Source of the DNA: an uncultured Treponema sp.
Lineage (GTDB): Bacteria; Spirochaetota; Spirochaetia; Treponematales; Treponemataceae
Direction: 5' to 3'
Assembly (NCBI GenBank): GCA_947166355.1
Contig: CAMVDX010000001.1
Coordinates: 372,001 to 436,000 of the forward strand
Length of the DNA: 64,000 nucleotides
Shown here one piece after another: positions 52,384 through 60,829 of the stretch. The translations under genes were made by a program, and so were the position numbers. Each line of letters starts with the position of its first letter. Positions within the stretch are counted from its first letter, which is position 1. The notes beneath the pieces were generated by a model. That model made no database searches, was not told where the DNA came from, and saw only the letters and a list, made by a program, of their open reading frames with translations.

Positions 52384-54120
52384 ATGGCAAAAACATTTGA
52401 TGATAAAAAAATAATCTACACAATGGACCGCGTTACACGTTCTTACGGAACTAAGGTGGTTCTTAAAGATATCAGCATTTCCTATTACTATGGTGCGAAA
52501 ATCGGCGTTGTAGGACCTAACGGTTCTGGTAAATCTTCTCTTTTTAAGATTCTTGCAGGAAAAGATACAGACTTCGCCGGTGAAACTTCTCTTGCTCCCG
52601 GCTACACAATCGGCTACCTTGAACAGGAGCCAGAACTCGAAGCCGGTAAAACTGTTATGGAAATTGTAAAGGAAGGTGTAAAACCAATTACAGACCTTCT
52701 TGCAGAATTCGATAAAATCAACGAAGCCTTTGGCGACCCGGATGCAGATTTTGATAAGCTCTGTGCCCGCCAGGGTGAGGTTCAGGAAAAACTTGATGCC
52801 CTCGATGCCTGGAACCTGGACAATAATCTTGAGCTTGCTATGGACGCTCTCCGCTGTCCTCCCGCAGACCAGGTTGTAGATGTACTTTCTGGAGGTGAGC
52901 GCCGCCGTGTTGCTCTCTGCCGTCTTCTTCTTCAGAAGCCTGATATTCTCCTCCTCGACGAACCTACAAACCATCTTGACGCAGAAACTGTAGCATGGCT
53001 TGAAAAACACCTTCACGACTATCCTGGAACTGTAATTGCCGTAACTCACGACCGCTACTTCCTCGACCAGGTTGCAGGCTGGATCCTCGAGCTTGACCGC
53101 GGTGAAGGCTATCCTTTCAAGGGTAACTACTCAAGCTGGCTTGAACAGAAAAATGCCCGCCTTGCTCAGGAAAATAAAAATGAATCTGCACGCCAGAAGG
53201 AAATTCAGCGCGAGCTTGAATGGATTCACATGGGTGCCAAGGGACGTCAGGCAAAGCATAAGGAGCACATTACCCGCTATAATGAGCTTATGGCTCAGGA
53301 AAGCAAAAAGCAGCTTAAGGATACTCAGATTTCTATTCCAGCCGGCCCGCGACTTGGCGGTCAGGTAATTGATATTGAAAATCTTACAAAGTCTTTTGGC
53401 GACAAGCTCTTGTTCGAAAACTTGAATGTTCATATTCCAGCAGGTGCCATTGTTGGTATTGTCGGTCCAAACGGTGCGGGTAAAACAACACTTTTCAAGA
53501 TGATTGTTGATGCAGCTGGTTTGGAAGGCGGAGAAAAGCCAGATTCTGGAGAAATTAAAGTTGGTCAGACAGTAAAGCTTGTATACGTAGACCAGATGAG
53601 AAGCGGTCTTGATATGAATAAGACTGTTTACGAAACCCTTGGCGGTGGCGGAGACCTTGTAAAACTCGGCGCTGTAGACGAAAAAGGCAGGGCTCTCGAA
53701 GGCGGTGTTCGCGAAGTAAACGCTCACGCTTACTGCGGCTGGTTCAACTTTAACGGTCCGGATCAGAATAAAAAGGTAAGCGTTCTTTCCGGTGGAGAAC
53801 GTAACCGACTCAACCTTGGTATGATGCTCAAGGAAAGCGGAAACGTTCTTTTGTTCGACGAACCTACAAACGACCTGGATGTAGAAACTGTCCGAGCTCT
53901 CGAAGAAGCTCTTGAAGACTTTGCAGGTTGTGCCCTTGTAGTCAGCCATGACCGCTGGTTCCTGGACCGTATCTGTACACATATTCTGGCCTTTGAAAAT
54001 AACTCAGAAGTTCGCTTCTTTGAAGGAAACTGGTCTGAATATGCTGAATGGAAGCTCAAGGAATTTGGTGAAGACGCCGGAGTTCCAAAGCGTACAGTTT
54101 ACAGAAAACTCAGTAGATAG
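52384..54120 (+). CDS. ettA: Energy-dependent translational throttle protein EttA (ABC-F)
   Basis: This ABC-F ATPase binds the ribosomal E site and gates entry into elongation according to ATP/ADP. The 578-residue protein has two ABC domains: Walker A GPNGSGKSS with LSGGERRRVALCRLLLQ and LLLDEPTNHLD, then GPNGAGKTT with LSGGERNRLNLGMML and LLFDEPTNDLD. The linker carries the WIHMGAKGRQAKHKEHITRYNEL arm of EttA. The ATG at 52384 has GGAG 8 nt upstream and gives the family start MAKTFDDKKIIYTM. The stop runs into a type B repeat. Confidence 0.95.
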   Translation: MAKTFDDKKIIYTMDRVTRSYGTKVVLKDISISYYYGAKIGVVGPNGSGKSSLFKILAGKDTDFAGETSLAPGYTIGYLEQEPELEAGKTVMEIVKEGVKPITDLLAEFDKINEAFGDPDADFDKLCARQGEVQEKLDALDAWNLDNNLELAMDALRCPPADQVVDVLSGGERRRVALCRLLLQKPDILLLDEPTNHLDAETVAWLEKHLHDYPGTVIAVTHDRYFLDQVAGWILELDRGEGYPFKGNYSSWLEQKNARLAQENKNESARQKEIQRELEWIHMGAKGRQAKHKEHITRYNELMAQESKKQLKDTQISIPAGPRLGGQVIDIENLTKSFGDKLLFENLNVHIPAGAIVGIVGPNGAGKTTLFKMIVDAAGLEGGEKPDSGEIKVGQTVKLVYVDQMRSGLDMNKTVYETLGGGGDLVKLGAVDEKGRALEGGVREVNAHAYCGWFNFNGPDQNKKVSVLSGGERNRLNLGMMLKESGNVLLFDEPTNDLDVETVRALEEALEDFAGCALVVSHDRWFLDRICTHILAFENNSEVRFFEGNWSEYAEWKLKEFGEDAGVPKRTVYRKLSR

Positions 54121-54212
54121 ATTGCCACGTCGCTACGCTCCTCGCAATGACGCCAATTGCCACGTCATTAAGAGTCCTTTTTATGTCATTGCGAGCGCAG
54201 CGAAGCAATCCA
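54121..54212. repeat. Type B repeats after ettA
   Basis: ATTGCCACGTCGCTACGCTC begins the base after the ettA stop; the array ends CGAAGCAATCCAT. Confidence 0.92.
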
Positions 54213-54301
54213 TTAATTAATCCATAATAATACAATAATCAGAGATATTTCCGACTGTTAAAATCTTCATATACTTGCTAATATTATGATGAGGTAGGTA
54301 T

Positions 54302-55660
54302 ATGAAGATTTTTTTTTATAAAAAACTCCCGGTTGCAGCCTTAATTCTGCTTGTTATAGCATTTTCTTCTTGCAAAAAAAGCAATTCTGTTAAATCAGTA
54401 GAATCTACAATGGCAGAAGCCTTTATGAGTGCACAGAATTCAAAAAAATCTTCTGTTTCAAATAAAGGTAATACCGAAACTGCCGCAGTCTCAGAGCAAA
54501 ATAACGTTTCTCCATTGCAGAGAATCAGTTTTAATCGTGATGGGGCTGTAGTTGATAATGGCAGTGTGCTTTTTAATGAATGTAAAGCCATTGATATTGT
54601 CCGCGACATGAAAAATGGCTGGAATCTTGGAAATACTTTTGATGCAACTGGTGGTGCAGGACTAAAATCTGAAACCAGCTGGGGACAGCCTAAAACTACC
54701 CGTGAAATGATAGACGGACTTGCAGATTCGGGAATAAAAACAATAAGAATTCCTGTTTCCTGGGCGCATCACATTGCTGACAGTAAATATACAATTTCGC
54801 CTGCCTGGATGAGTCGTGTAAAGGAGGTTGTTGATTGGGCGATTGATGACGGAATGTATGTTGTACTAAATATACATCATGATAATTATCAGAAAGATTC
54901 AAAGATGCCTGCTCTTGCGGGATTTTATCCTACAGATGAAAATTTTGAGAATTCAGCTGATTTTGTCTGTAACATCTGGGCGCAGATAGCGCTTGCATTT
55001 AATAATGGTTATGATGAACATCTTGTTTTTGAAGTAATGAATGAGCCTCGGCTTGCAGGAACAGGAGAGGAGTGGTGGTATAATGCTGCTTCTCCAAAGT
55101 CTCAGAAAGCAATGAATAATCTTAATAAACTTAATCAAGCTATTCTTGATGTGATTCGTGCAAGCGATGGAAATAACAAAAGTCGTCTTGTTGCATTCCC
55201 TTCATTACAAGCATCTCCAGATTCTGCTCTTGCAAATACCTTTAAAATGCCACAGGATTATGATGGAAGCAAGCATCGTCTGATTGTTTCTGTTCACATG
55301 TATACACCTTATAATTTTGCAATGGAATCACCTGGAATTTCTGAATATTCTGATAAAGTTAAAAATGAATTTACAAGTATGTTCAAAAAACTGAATGACC
55401 GCTTTATTTCAAACGGTTATGCAGTGTATATAGGAGAATATGGCGCTACAAATAAAAATAATTTGCAGGACAGAATTATGTGGTTTCATGATTTTATAAA
55501 GGAATCAAAAGTTTATGGAATGCCATGCTTTCTCTGGGATAATGGAGTTTGGAAAGTAGAAGGTGATAAATATGATGAACATTATGGTTATTATAATCGT
55601 ATGGAACAAACCTGGTATTTTCCTGAAATATTAGAGGCAATAATTGCCGAATCAAAATAA
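54302..55660 (+). CDS. GH5 family endoglucanase lipoprotein
   Basis: This 452-residue enzyme should cleave beta-1,4-glucan or a related plant polysaccharide at the cell surface. The lipobox VIAFSSC puts the lipidated Cys at 24, followed by a Ser/Asn/Lys linker to about 90. The GH5 domain starts with the MKNGWNLGNTFDA motif, has catalytic acid Glu248 in EVMNEP and nucleophile Glu379 in VYIGEYGA. GAGG precedes the ATG. The GH1 glucosidase gene follows by 31 nt, so the products of one enzyme can feed the other. Confidence 0.93.
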   Translation: MKIFFYKKLPVAALILLVIAFSSCKKSNSVKSVESTMAEAFMSAQNSKKSSVSNKGNTETAAVSEQNNVSPLQRISFNRDGAVVDNGSVLFNECKAIDIVRDMKNGWNLGNTFDATGGAGLKSETSWGQPKTTREMIDGLADSGIKTIRIPVSWAHHIADSKYTISPAWMSRVKEVVDWAIDDGMYVVLNIHHDNYQKDSKMPALAGFYPTDENFENSADFVCNIWAQIALAFNNGYDEHLVFEVMNEPRLAGTGEEWWYNAASPKSQKAMNNLNKLNQAILDVIRASDGNNKSRLVAFPSLQASPDSALANTFKMPQDYDGSKHRLIVSVHMYTPYNFAMESPGISEYSDKVKNEFTSMFKKLNDRFISNGYAVYIGEYGATNKNNLQDRIMWFHDFIKESKVYGMPCFLWDNGVWKVEGDKYDEHYGYYNRMEQTWYFPEILEAIIAESK

Positions 55661-55691
55661 AATGGCCACAAGGCCTGTATAGGAGCACTAA

Positions 55692-57014
55692 ATGAGCTTT
55701 AGAAAAGATTTTGTATGGGGAGCAGCAACAGCATCTTATCAGATTGAAGGAGCATGGAATGAGGACGGAAAGTCTCTTTCAATTTGGGATGAATTTACAC
55801 ATCGTGGTGGAAAAATTGAAGACCACTCTACTGGAGACATTGCCTGTGACCATTATCACCGCTATAAGGAAGATGTAAAGCTCATGGCCGAGCTTGGCTT
55901 AAAAGCATACCGTTTTTCTATTGCATGGACAAGAATCCTTCCTGATGGAAGGGGCAAGGTGAATGAAAAGGGACTTGAGTTCTACAGCAAACTTGTTGAT
56001 GAACTTTTGAAATATAACATTACACCTTATGTAACTCTATATCACTGGGATTTGCCTTATTGTCTTCATCTTAAAGGCGGCTGGAAAAATCCAGAAAGTC
56101 CTTTGTGGTTTGAGGAATATACAAAGGCTGTCGTTAAGTGCTTTGGAGACCGTGTAAAGCATTATATCACTTTTAATGAACCTTCTGTTTTTATGGGCTG
56201 TGGTTGTGCACTTGGAGAGCATGCTCCGGGAGAAAAGCTTGGCACAAGTGATCTTCTTCATATGGGACACAATATTCATCTTGCTCACGGAAGGGCAGTG
56301 AAGGTTATAAGAGAACTTGCTCCTTCTGCTGAGGTTGGAATTACTCTTGCAAGCCTTCCTGCAATTCCTTTTGAAAAAAAGGACGAAGAAGCTTCTTATG
56401 AGAGTCATTTTTCTATTAGCCGTGAATTCTTTTTCTGGTCTGATGCTTACTGGGCAGATCCTATTGTTTTCGGTCACTATCCGGAAAAGTTGTTACAAGA
56501 GACAAAAGATATTTTCCCTGCTTTTACTGATGAAGATATGAAGCTGATTAGTCAGAAAATTGATTTTATTGGAATCAATATTTATCAGGGGCATTATGTA
56601 GGGGACTATAAAAGACTTCCTGGAACTCCACATACAGAAATTGGCTGGGATGTATTTGATTCTGCTTTGGAATGGGGTGTTAAGCACTTTACAAAGCGTT
56701 ATAAGCTTCCTATCTACATTACAGAAAACGGCCTTTCCTGCCACGACTGGGAAAGCCTTGATGGAAAGGTTCATGATCCAAACCGCATAGACTTTTTACA
56801 CCGCTACCTGCGTGGCCTTAAGACTGCAGCAGAGGCAGGCTGTGATGTACGCGGGTATTTCCAGTGGTCTTTTATGGATAATTTTGAATGGGCTAAGGGC
56901 TATAATCCTCGTTTTGGAATGGTCTTCTGTGATTATGCGACACAAAAGCGTATTACAAAGGATTCCGCTTATTGGTATAAAGAAGTGATTGAAACAAACG
57001 GAGAAAACTTATAA
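55692..57014 (+). CDS. GH1 family beta-glucosidase
   Basis: This 440-residue enzyme hydrolyses beta-linked disaccharides such as cellobiose. The GH1 start FVWGAATASYQIEGAWNEDGKS-type segment is clear, acid/base Glu163 lies in TFNEP and nucleophile Glu345 in YITENGL. The signature for 6-phospho-sugars is not evident, so a free glucoside is likely the substrate. There is no signal peptide, so it acts in the cytoplasm. GGAG lies 7 nt before the ATG. It forms a unit with the GH5 gene. Confidence 0.94.
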   Translation: MSFRKDFVWGAATASYQIEGAWNEDGKSLSIWDEFTHRGGKIEDHSTGDIACDHYHRYKEDVKLMAELGLKAYRFSIAWTRILPDGRGKVNEKGLEFYSKLVDELLKYNITPYVTLYHWDLPYCLHLKGGWKNPESPLWFEEYTKAVVKCFGDRVKHYITFNEPSVFMGCGCALGEHAPGEKLGTSDLLHMGHNIHLAHGRAVKVIRELAPSAEVGITLASLPAIPFEKKDEEASYESHFSISREFFFWSDAYWADPIVFGHYPEKLLQETKDIFPAFTDEDMKLISQKIDFIGINIYQGHYVGDYKRLPGTPHTEIGWDVFDSALEWGVKHFTKRYKLPIYITENGLSCHDWESLDGKVHDPNRIDFLHRYLRGLKTAAEAGCDVRGYFQWSFMDNFEWAKGYNPRFGMVFCDYATQKRITKDSAYWYKEVIETNGENL

Positions 57015-57016
57015 AT

Positions 57017-57238
57017 AGATTGCTTCGTCGCCCTTCGGGCTCCTCGCAATGACGGAATGTTGCGGATACGTAGCGTTCGTTCCTTGCAATGACGGGGATT
57101 GCGGACACGGTGCATTCTGTCCTCAATTCACCGTCATTGCGAGCCGCTGAAAGGATGCTGTAGTGATAACGTCATTGCGAGCCGCTGAAAGGATGCCGCA
57201 GTGATAACGTCATTGCGAGCCGAAGGCGTGGCAATCCA
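57017..57238. repeat. Type B array with 38-bp tandem units between GH1 and esterase genes
   Basis: CGTCATTGCGAGCCGCTGAA begins two near-identical 38-bp units. The array starts 3 nt after the GH1 stop and its last base touches the convergent esterase stop codon (57239). Confidence 0.92.
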
Positions 57239-58627
57239 TTATAAATATTTCTTCATTTCTTCACTTACAGGAATTCTGTTCTGAGCGCAGCTGGTTGTGA
57301 ATTCCATAAAGTTTTCTTTTTCAGATTCATACGGTTTCCATTCTGGCAGCGGTTGACCATTAAGATCGAGGCCATTAGGATTTCCGCATTTTATAAAATT
57401 ACACAGATAATCACAAATCTGACGCGCTACATCATAATGAACCCCGGAGAAAGGTCTCCAGCACTTTGCAAGTGTCTCAAAGAAGAACCACAAATCAACT
57501 GAATGAAATTTTCCCGGATGATCCCAACCTGGAATAGGCACATCAAACTTGTAGAAATAGTTTTCAAGCTTCATGTTTTTTTCATCTTCAAGCTTCTGAA
57601 GTTTTCTGATTCCAAGTTCAACAGTATTAATTCCATTTGCAACAAATTCATCTGTTGTAAAGCCAGTCAGAACAGGTACAGGTGTACAATTTCCGTCCTT
57701 TACAAGATCCAGAATATTTCCGCGGTTAAATTTTTCATCCCAGGTAGGAATCCAGCTTTCTACAGATTTCTGAAAGCCACCCCATTCTTCCCATTTCCTG
57801 CGAAGTTCTTCTGTTGAAAGTTTTCGCATTTCTGCAAGAGAATTACAACCACAGAACTTAAAGAAATTTTCTCCAATTTTTTCTGTTTCTGAAACCGGGC
57901 GGTTAGGGAAGAGATTTATATAAGGATTTAGGAAAAGTCCGCTTTCTACAACTGCACGCTTAAAATATTTACGGCTTTCCGGATTACCTATATGACAAAG
58001 AACACTACCACCACCGGCAGACTGTCCTCCGATTGTAATATTATCTTTATCGCCGCCAAAAGCTTCGATATTTTCATAAACCCATTTTAAACCGGCCTGC
58101 TGATCTTGAAGTCCGGCATTTGTTGGTGCATCAGGATATTCTTTTGTAAGTTCAGGGTGACAGGTAAAACCAAAGAGATTTACGCGATAATTCACCGTAA
58201 CAACAACAATTCCGCGTCGGGCAATACGTTCGCCGTCAAATTCCATTTCTGCCGTGTGCCCAACCTGCCAGCCTCCACCGAAAATCCAGAAATAAACAGG
58301 AAGCTTTTCATTACCTGTTTTAGCCGGGGTCCATATATTTAGATAAAGACAATCTTCGCTTACAGGAATATCAGGATCTACAGACCATTCCCGCGAATAT
58401 ACATCTTCTGGAGGAGGATTCCTGTTAGGTGAGGGTTGAACAGGAATTGGAGGAAATTTATAACATTGTTTTATTCCTTCCCAAGGTTCTGCCTTCTGAG
58501 GTGGAGCAAAGCGAAGTTCTCCTACAGGCGGTTTTGCAAAAGGAACACTTTTAAAAGCTGTAATACGAGGATCTGCAGCAGGAATACCTTCTACTAATCC
58601 TTGTTTAGTTTTTACGATTCGTAACAT
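57239..58627 (-). CDS. Type B carboxylesterase
   Basis: This 462-residue alpha/beta hydrolase has the oxyanion-hole motif VYFWIFGGGWQVG, the EDCLYLNIW signature, and the nucleophile Ser203 in GGQSAGGGS; an acidic residue and late His complete the triad (Asp/His near residues 315 and 400 by family pattern, not verified). No signal peptide is seen, so it acts in the cytoplasm. Next to transporter and glycosidase genes it may remove acetyl or feruloyl groups from imported oligosaccharides. AGGAG lies 10 nt before the ATG. Confidence 0.9.
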   Translation of the reverse strand: MLRIVKTKQGLVEGIPAADPRITAFKSVPFAKPPVGELRFAPPQKAEPWEGIKQCYKFPPIPVQPSPNRNPPPEDVYSREWSVDPDIPVSEDCLYLNIWTPAKTGNEKLPVYFWIFGGGWQVGHTAEMEFDGERIARRGIVVVTVNYRVNLFGFTCHPELTKEYPDAPTNAGLQDQQAGLKWVYENIEAFGGDKDNITIGGQSAGGGSVLCHIGNPESRKYFKRAVVESGLFLNPYINLFPNRPVSETEKIGENFFKFCGCNSLAEMRKLSTEELRRKWEEWGGFQKSVESWIPTWDEKFNRGNILDLVKDGNCTPVPVLTGFTTDEFVANGINTVELGIRKLQKLEDEKNMKLENYFYKFDVPIPGWDHPGKFHSVDLWFFFETLAKCWRPFSGVHYDVARQICDYLCNFIKCGNPNGLDLNGQPLPEWKPYESEKENFMEFTTSCAQNRIPVSEEMKKYL

Positions 58628-58646
58628 AGTTTTTTTCTCCTAAAAA

Positions 58647-58696
58647 AAGACCGGAGGTTTCGATACGATGCTTCGCATCACTCAACCACCGGTCTT
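58647..58696. repeat. Type A palindrome with extended arms
   Basis: A type A core (58653-58690) is enclosed by AAGACCGG/CCGGTCTT, making a longer perfect-edged palindrome, with a T-run after it on each strand. Confidence 0.85.
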
Positions 58697-58704
58697 TCGT
58701 AAAC

Positions 58705-58744
58705 GGTGGTTGAGTGCTCGCGAAGCGAGTGTATCGAAACCACC
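58705..58744. repeat. Type A palindrome, opposite orientation
   Basis: GGTGGTTGAGTGCTCGCGAA to GTGTATCGAAACCACC, 40 bp, lying between the esterase and permease genes. Confidence 0.92.
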
Positions 58745-58773
58745 TTAAGATTTGTTATTATTTTTATTATTGC

Positions 58774-59733
58774 CTACTCTTTTACACCACCGATTGTCAT
58801 ACCTACTACGAAGTATTTCTGTACGAACGGATATACAACGAGGATAGGCAATGTTGCAACTACAGTAATTGAAGAACGAATAGTTACAGGTGTTACCATT
58901 GCACTTGCAGCACCAGAAGATGCAGCAACCGCCATAGCGTTAGCATCGGCAGCAGAGTTACTCTGATTCTGACTTGCCTGAAGATAAGACATCAATACAT
59001 ACTGCAATGAATGAAGACTTACTTTTGGAGAACAATACAGGTATGTATCGAACCAGCTGTTCCATGCACCTACAGCAACGAAAAGACATGTCATAGCGAT
59101 AGATGGAACAATCAGAGGCATGATAATGCTCATAAAGATTTTGAATTCATTTGCACCATCAATGCGGGCAGACTCAACAAAGCTGTCTGGAAGACCATTA
59201 ATATAAGTTCTTACAAGAATAAAGTTGAATACATCAACGAGACAAGGAATGATATAAACTGCAAACTTATTCAAAAGATGAAGCTTTTTAATAAGCATGT
59301 AGCCAGGAATCAAACCTGCGTTGATATACATAGAAATTACGATAATTGCTGTAAGAGGCTTTCTGATAACGAATTCCTTGCGGCTGAGTGCATAAGCAAG
59401 CATAGAAGTACAGAATACATTCAAAACAGTCTGAACAATTGTTCGTGTTACAGAAATAAGTCCAGCATGGAAAATCTGGTCTGTAACAAACAAAGCCTTA
59501 TAGTTCTGCCATGTAAACTTTCTTGGCCAGAATTTAATTCCACCAATGAGAGAGTCAAGACCATCATTGAAAGAAATAGCTACAGTATTCCAGAATGGGT
59601 ATACTGTTGCTATAACTACAAAGCCGAGCGTAAGGAAGATAATAATATCAAAAATGATATTTCCAATCTGTGTGTTGCGTTTTGCCGCAGCATACTGTTT
59701 ACTTGTCATTAACGTTTTTTCATTATCTGTCAT
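58774..59733 (-). CDS. Sugar ABC transporter permease (LplC/YtcP type)
   Basis: This 319-residue protein has six membrane helices and the EAA loop ESARIDGANEFKIFMSIIMPLIVPSIA that contacts the ATPase. The C-terminal YPFVQKYFVVGMTIGGVKE is typical of the LplC/YtcP group. It imports oligosaccharides with the permease and binding protein encoded upstream. The start overlaps the previous stop by 4 nt. No ATPase gene is in the locus, so a shared MsmK-like ATPase is likely. A Ser/Ala-rich loop (SQNQSNSAADANAMAVAASS) is unusual. Confidence 0.93.
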   Translation of the reverse strand: MTDNEKTLMTSKQYAAAKRNTQIGNIIFDIIIFLTLGFVVIATVYPFWNTVAISFNDGLDSLIGGIKFWPRKFTWQNYKALFVTDQIFHAGLISVTRTIVQTVLNVFCTSMLAYALSRKEFVIRKPLTAIIVISMYINAGLIPGYMLIKKLHLLNKFAVYIIPCLVDVFNFILVRTYINGLPDSFVESARIDGANEFKIFMSIIMPLIVPSIAMTCLFVAVGAWNSWFDTYLYCSPKVSLHSLQYVLMSYLQASQNQSNSAADANAMAVAASSGAASAMVTPVTIRSSITVVATLPILVVYPFVQKYFVVGMTIGGVKE

Positions 59734-60692
59734 ATCAAACGCTCCTCTCCACTCTTCTTTGCAATCCAGTTAGCAAGAAGAAGAAGAATGATATTTACTG
59801 CATTCTTAAAGATACCGGCAGCAGTTGCCAGTGAGAAGTTGAACAGTTTGAAACCATACTTCAATACATACAAGTCGATAGTAGAAGCAACTTCCTGGTT
59901 CATACCATTCTGAAGGAAGAATGGCATTTCAAAGTTTGCATCAAGAATATGACCTGCAGACATAATCATCATAATAATGATTGTAGGCTTGATTCCTGGC
60001 AATGTAATATGCCAGATTTTTCGGAGACGACCGCAACCGTCAATCTGTGCAGCTTCGTACAAACATGGGTCTATAGCGGTCATTGCACCAAGGTAAACGA
60101 TTGTATTCCAACCTACTTCCTTCCAAACGTAAGTCCAACCAATAATGTGCCAGAAGTATCTTGGAGTAGCAAGCCATTTTACAGGCTCTTTTACAAGGTG
60201 TAAAGCCATCAATATATTATTTAATGTTCCGTCTTCAATATTAAGTACATTCGCAACCAAACCCGTTACAATAACCCATGAAAGGAAGTGCGGGAGATAC
60301 GAAACTGTCTGAACGAATCGTTTTACACCAATGTAGCGTACCTCGTTCATAAATACAGCAAGGATAATTGCAGTTATATAACCAAGAGCCGTAGAAATAA
60401 GGCTCATTCCAACGGTATTTCTTAAAGAAAGTAAGAATTCTTTAGATTTAAAAAGGTCACCAAACCATTTAAAGCCTACCCAAGACTGTTGAAAGAAAGT
60501 TCTAGCCGGTTTGTAATTCTGGAAGGCCATTGTCCAACCCCAAAGAGGGATGTATCTGAACAAGATAATGTATAAAACAAATGGAACAGACATGGCAATA
60601 AGCATTTTCTGCTTGCCTAGCAGCTTCCTTTTGCTAATTTTATTTGCCAATTCTGGATTAATTACAGCATTGACATTTTTTTTATTTTTCAT
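59730..60692 (-). CDS. Sugar ABC transporter permease (LplB/YteP type)
   Basis: This 320-residue protein has six membrane helices and the EAA motif YEAAQIDGCGRLRKIWHITLPGIKP. It begins MKNKKNVNAV at the ATG at 60692; the earlier ATG at 60728 would fall in the right arm of a terminator hairpin and is unlikely. It is separated from the binding-protein gene by that terminator, and its stop overlaps the second permease start. Confidence 0.92.
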   Translation of the reverse strand: MKNKKNVNAVINPELANKISKRKLLGKQKMLIAMSVPFVLYIILFRYIPLWGWTMAFQNYKPARTFFQQSWVGFKWFGDLFKSKEFLLSLRNTVGMSLISTALGYITAIILAVFMNEVRYIGVKRFVQTVSYLPHFLSWVIVTGLVANVLNIEDGTLNNILMALHLVKEPVKWLATPRYFWHIIGWTYVWKEVGWNTIVYLGAMTAIDPCLYEAAQIDGCGRLRKIWHITLPGIKPTIIIMMIMSAGHILDANFEMPFFLQNGMNQEVASTIDLYVLKYGFKLFNFSLATAAGIFKNAVNIILLLLANWIAKKSGEERLI

Positions 60693-60716
60693 AAAAAGCA
60701 CCCGTTTAATAATATT

Positions 60717-60752
60717 AAAAAAGTCCACAGATAAACCGTGGACTTTTTTTTT
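60717..60752 (-). terminator. Terminator between binding-protein and permease genes
   Basis: GTCCAC and GTGGAC arms with flanking A- and T-runs give a 12-bp stem and a T-run on the minus strand. Part of the transcripts likely stop here, giving more binding protein than permease. Confidence 0.85.
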
Positions 60753-60753
60753 A

Positions 60754-60782
60754 GACAGGAGAACGTATAATATTCTCCTGTC
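60754..60782 (-). repeat. Perfect 10-bp hairpin after the binding-protein gene
   Basis: GACAGGAGAA and TTCTCCTGTC enclose a 9-nt loop. It has no T-run, so it may shield the mRNA 3' end made at the adjacent terminator. Confidence 0.75.
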
Positions 60783-60829
60783 ACTGGTTAGATTTTGACA
60801 CTCAGTGCCAGAAAACTAACTAGTCCTTT

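Noticed and set aside
60693..60728. Upstream ATG of the first sugar permease
   Set aside because: It begins in the 3' arm of an intrinsic terminator.
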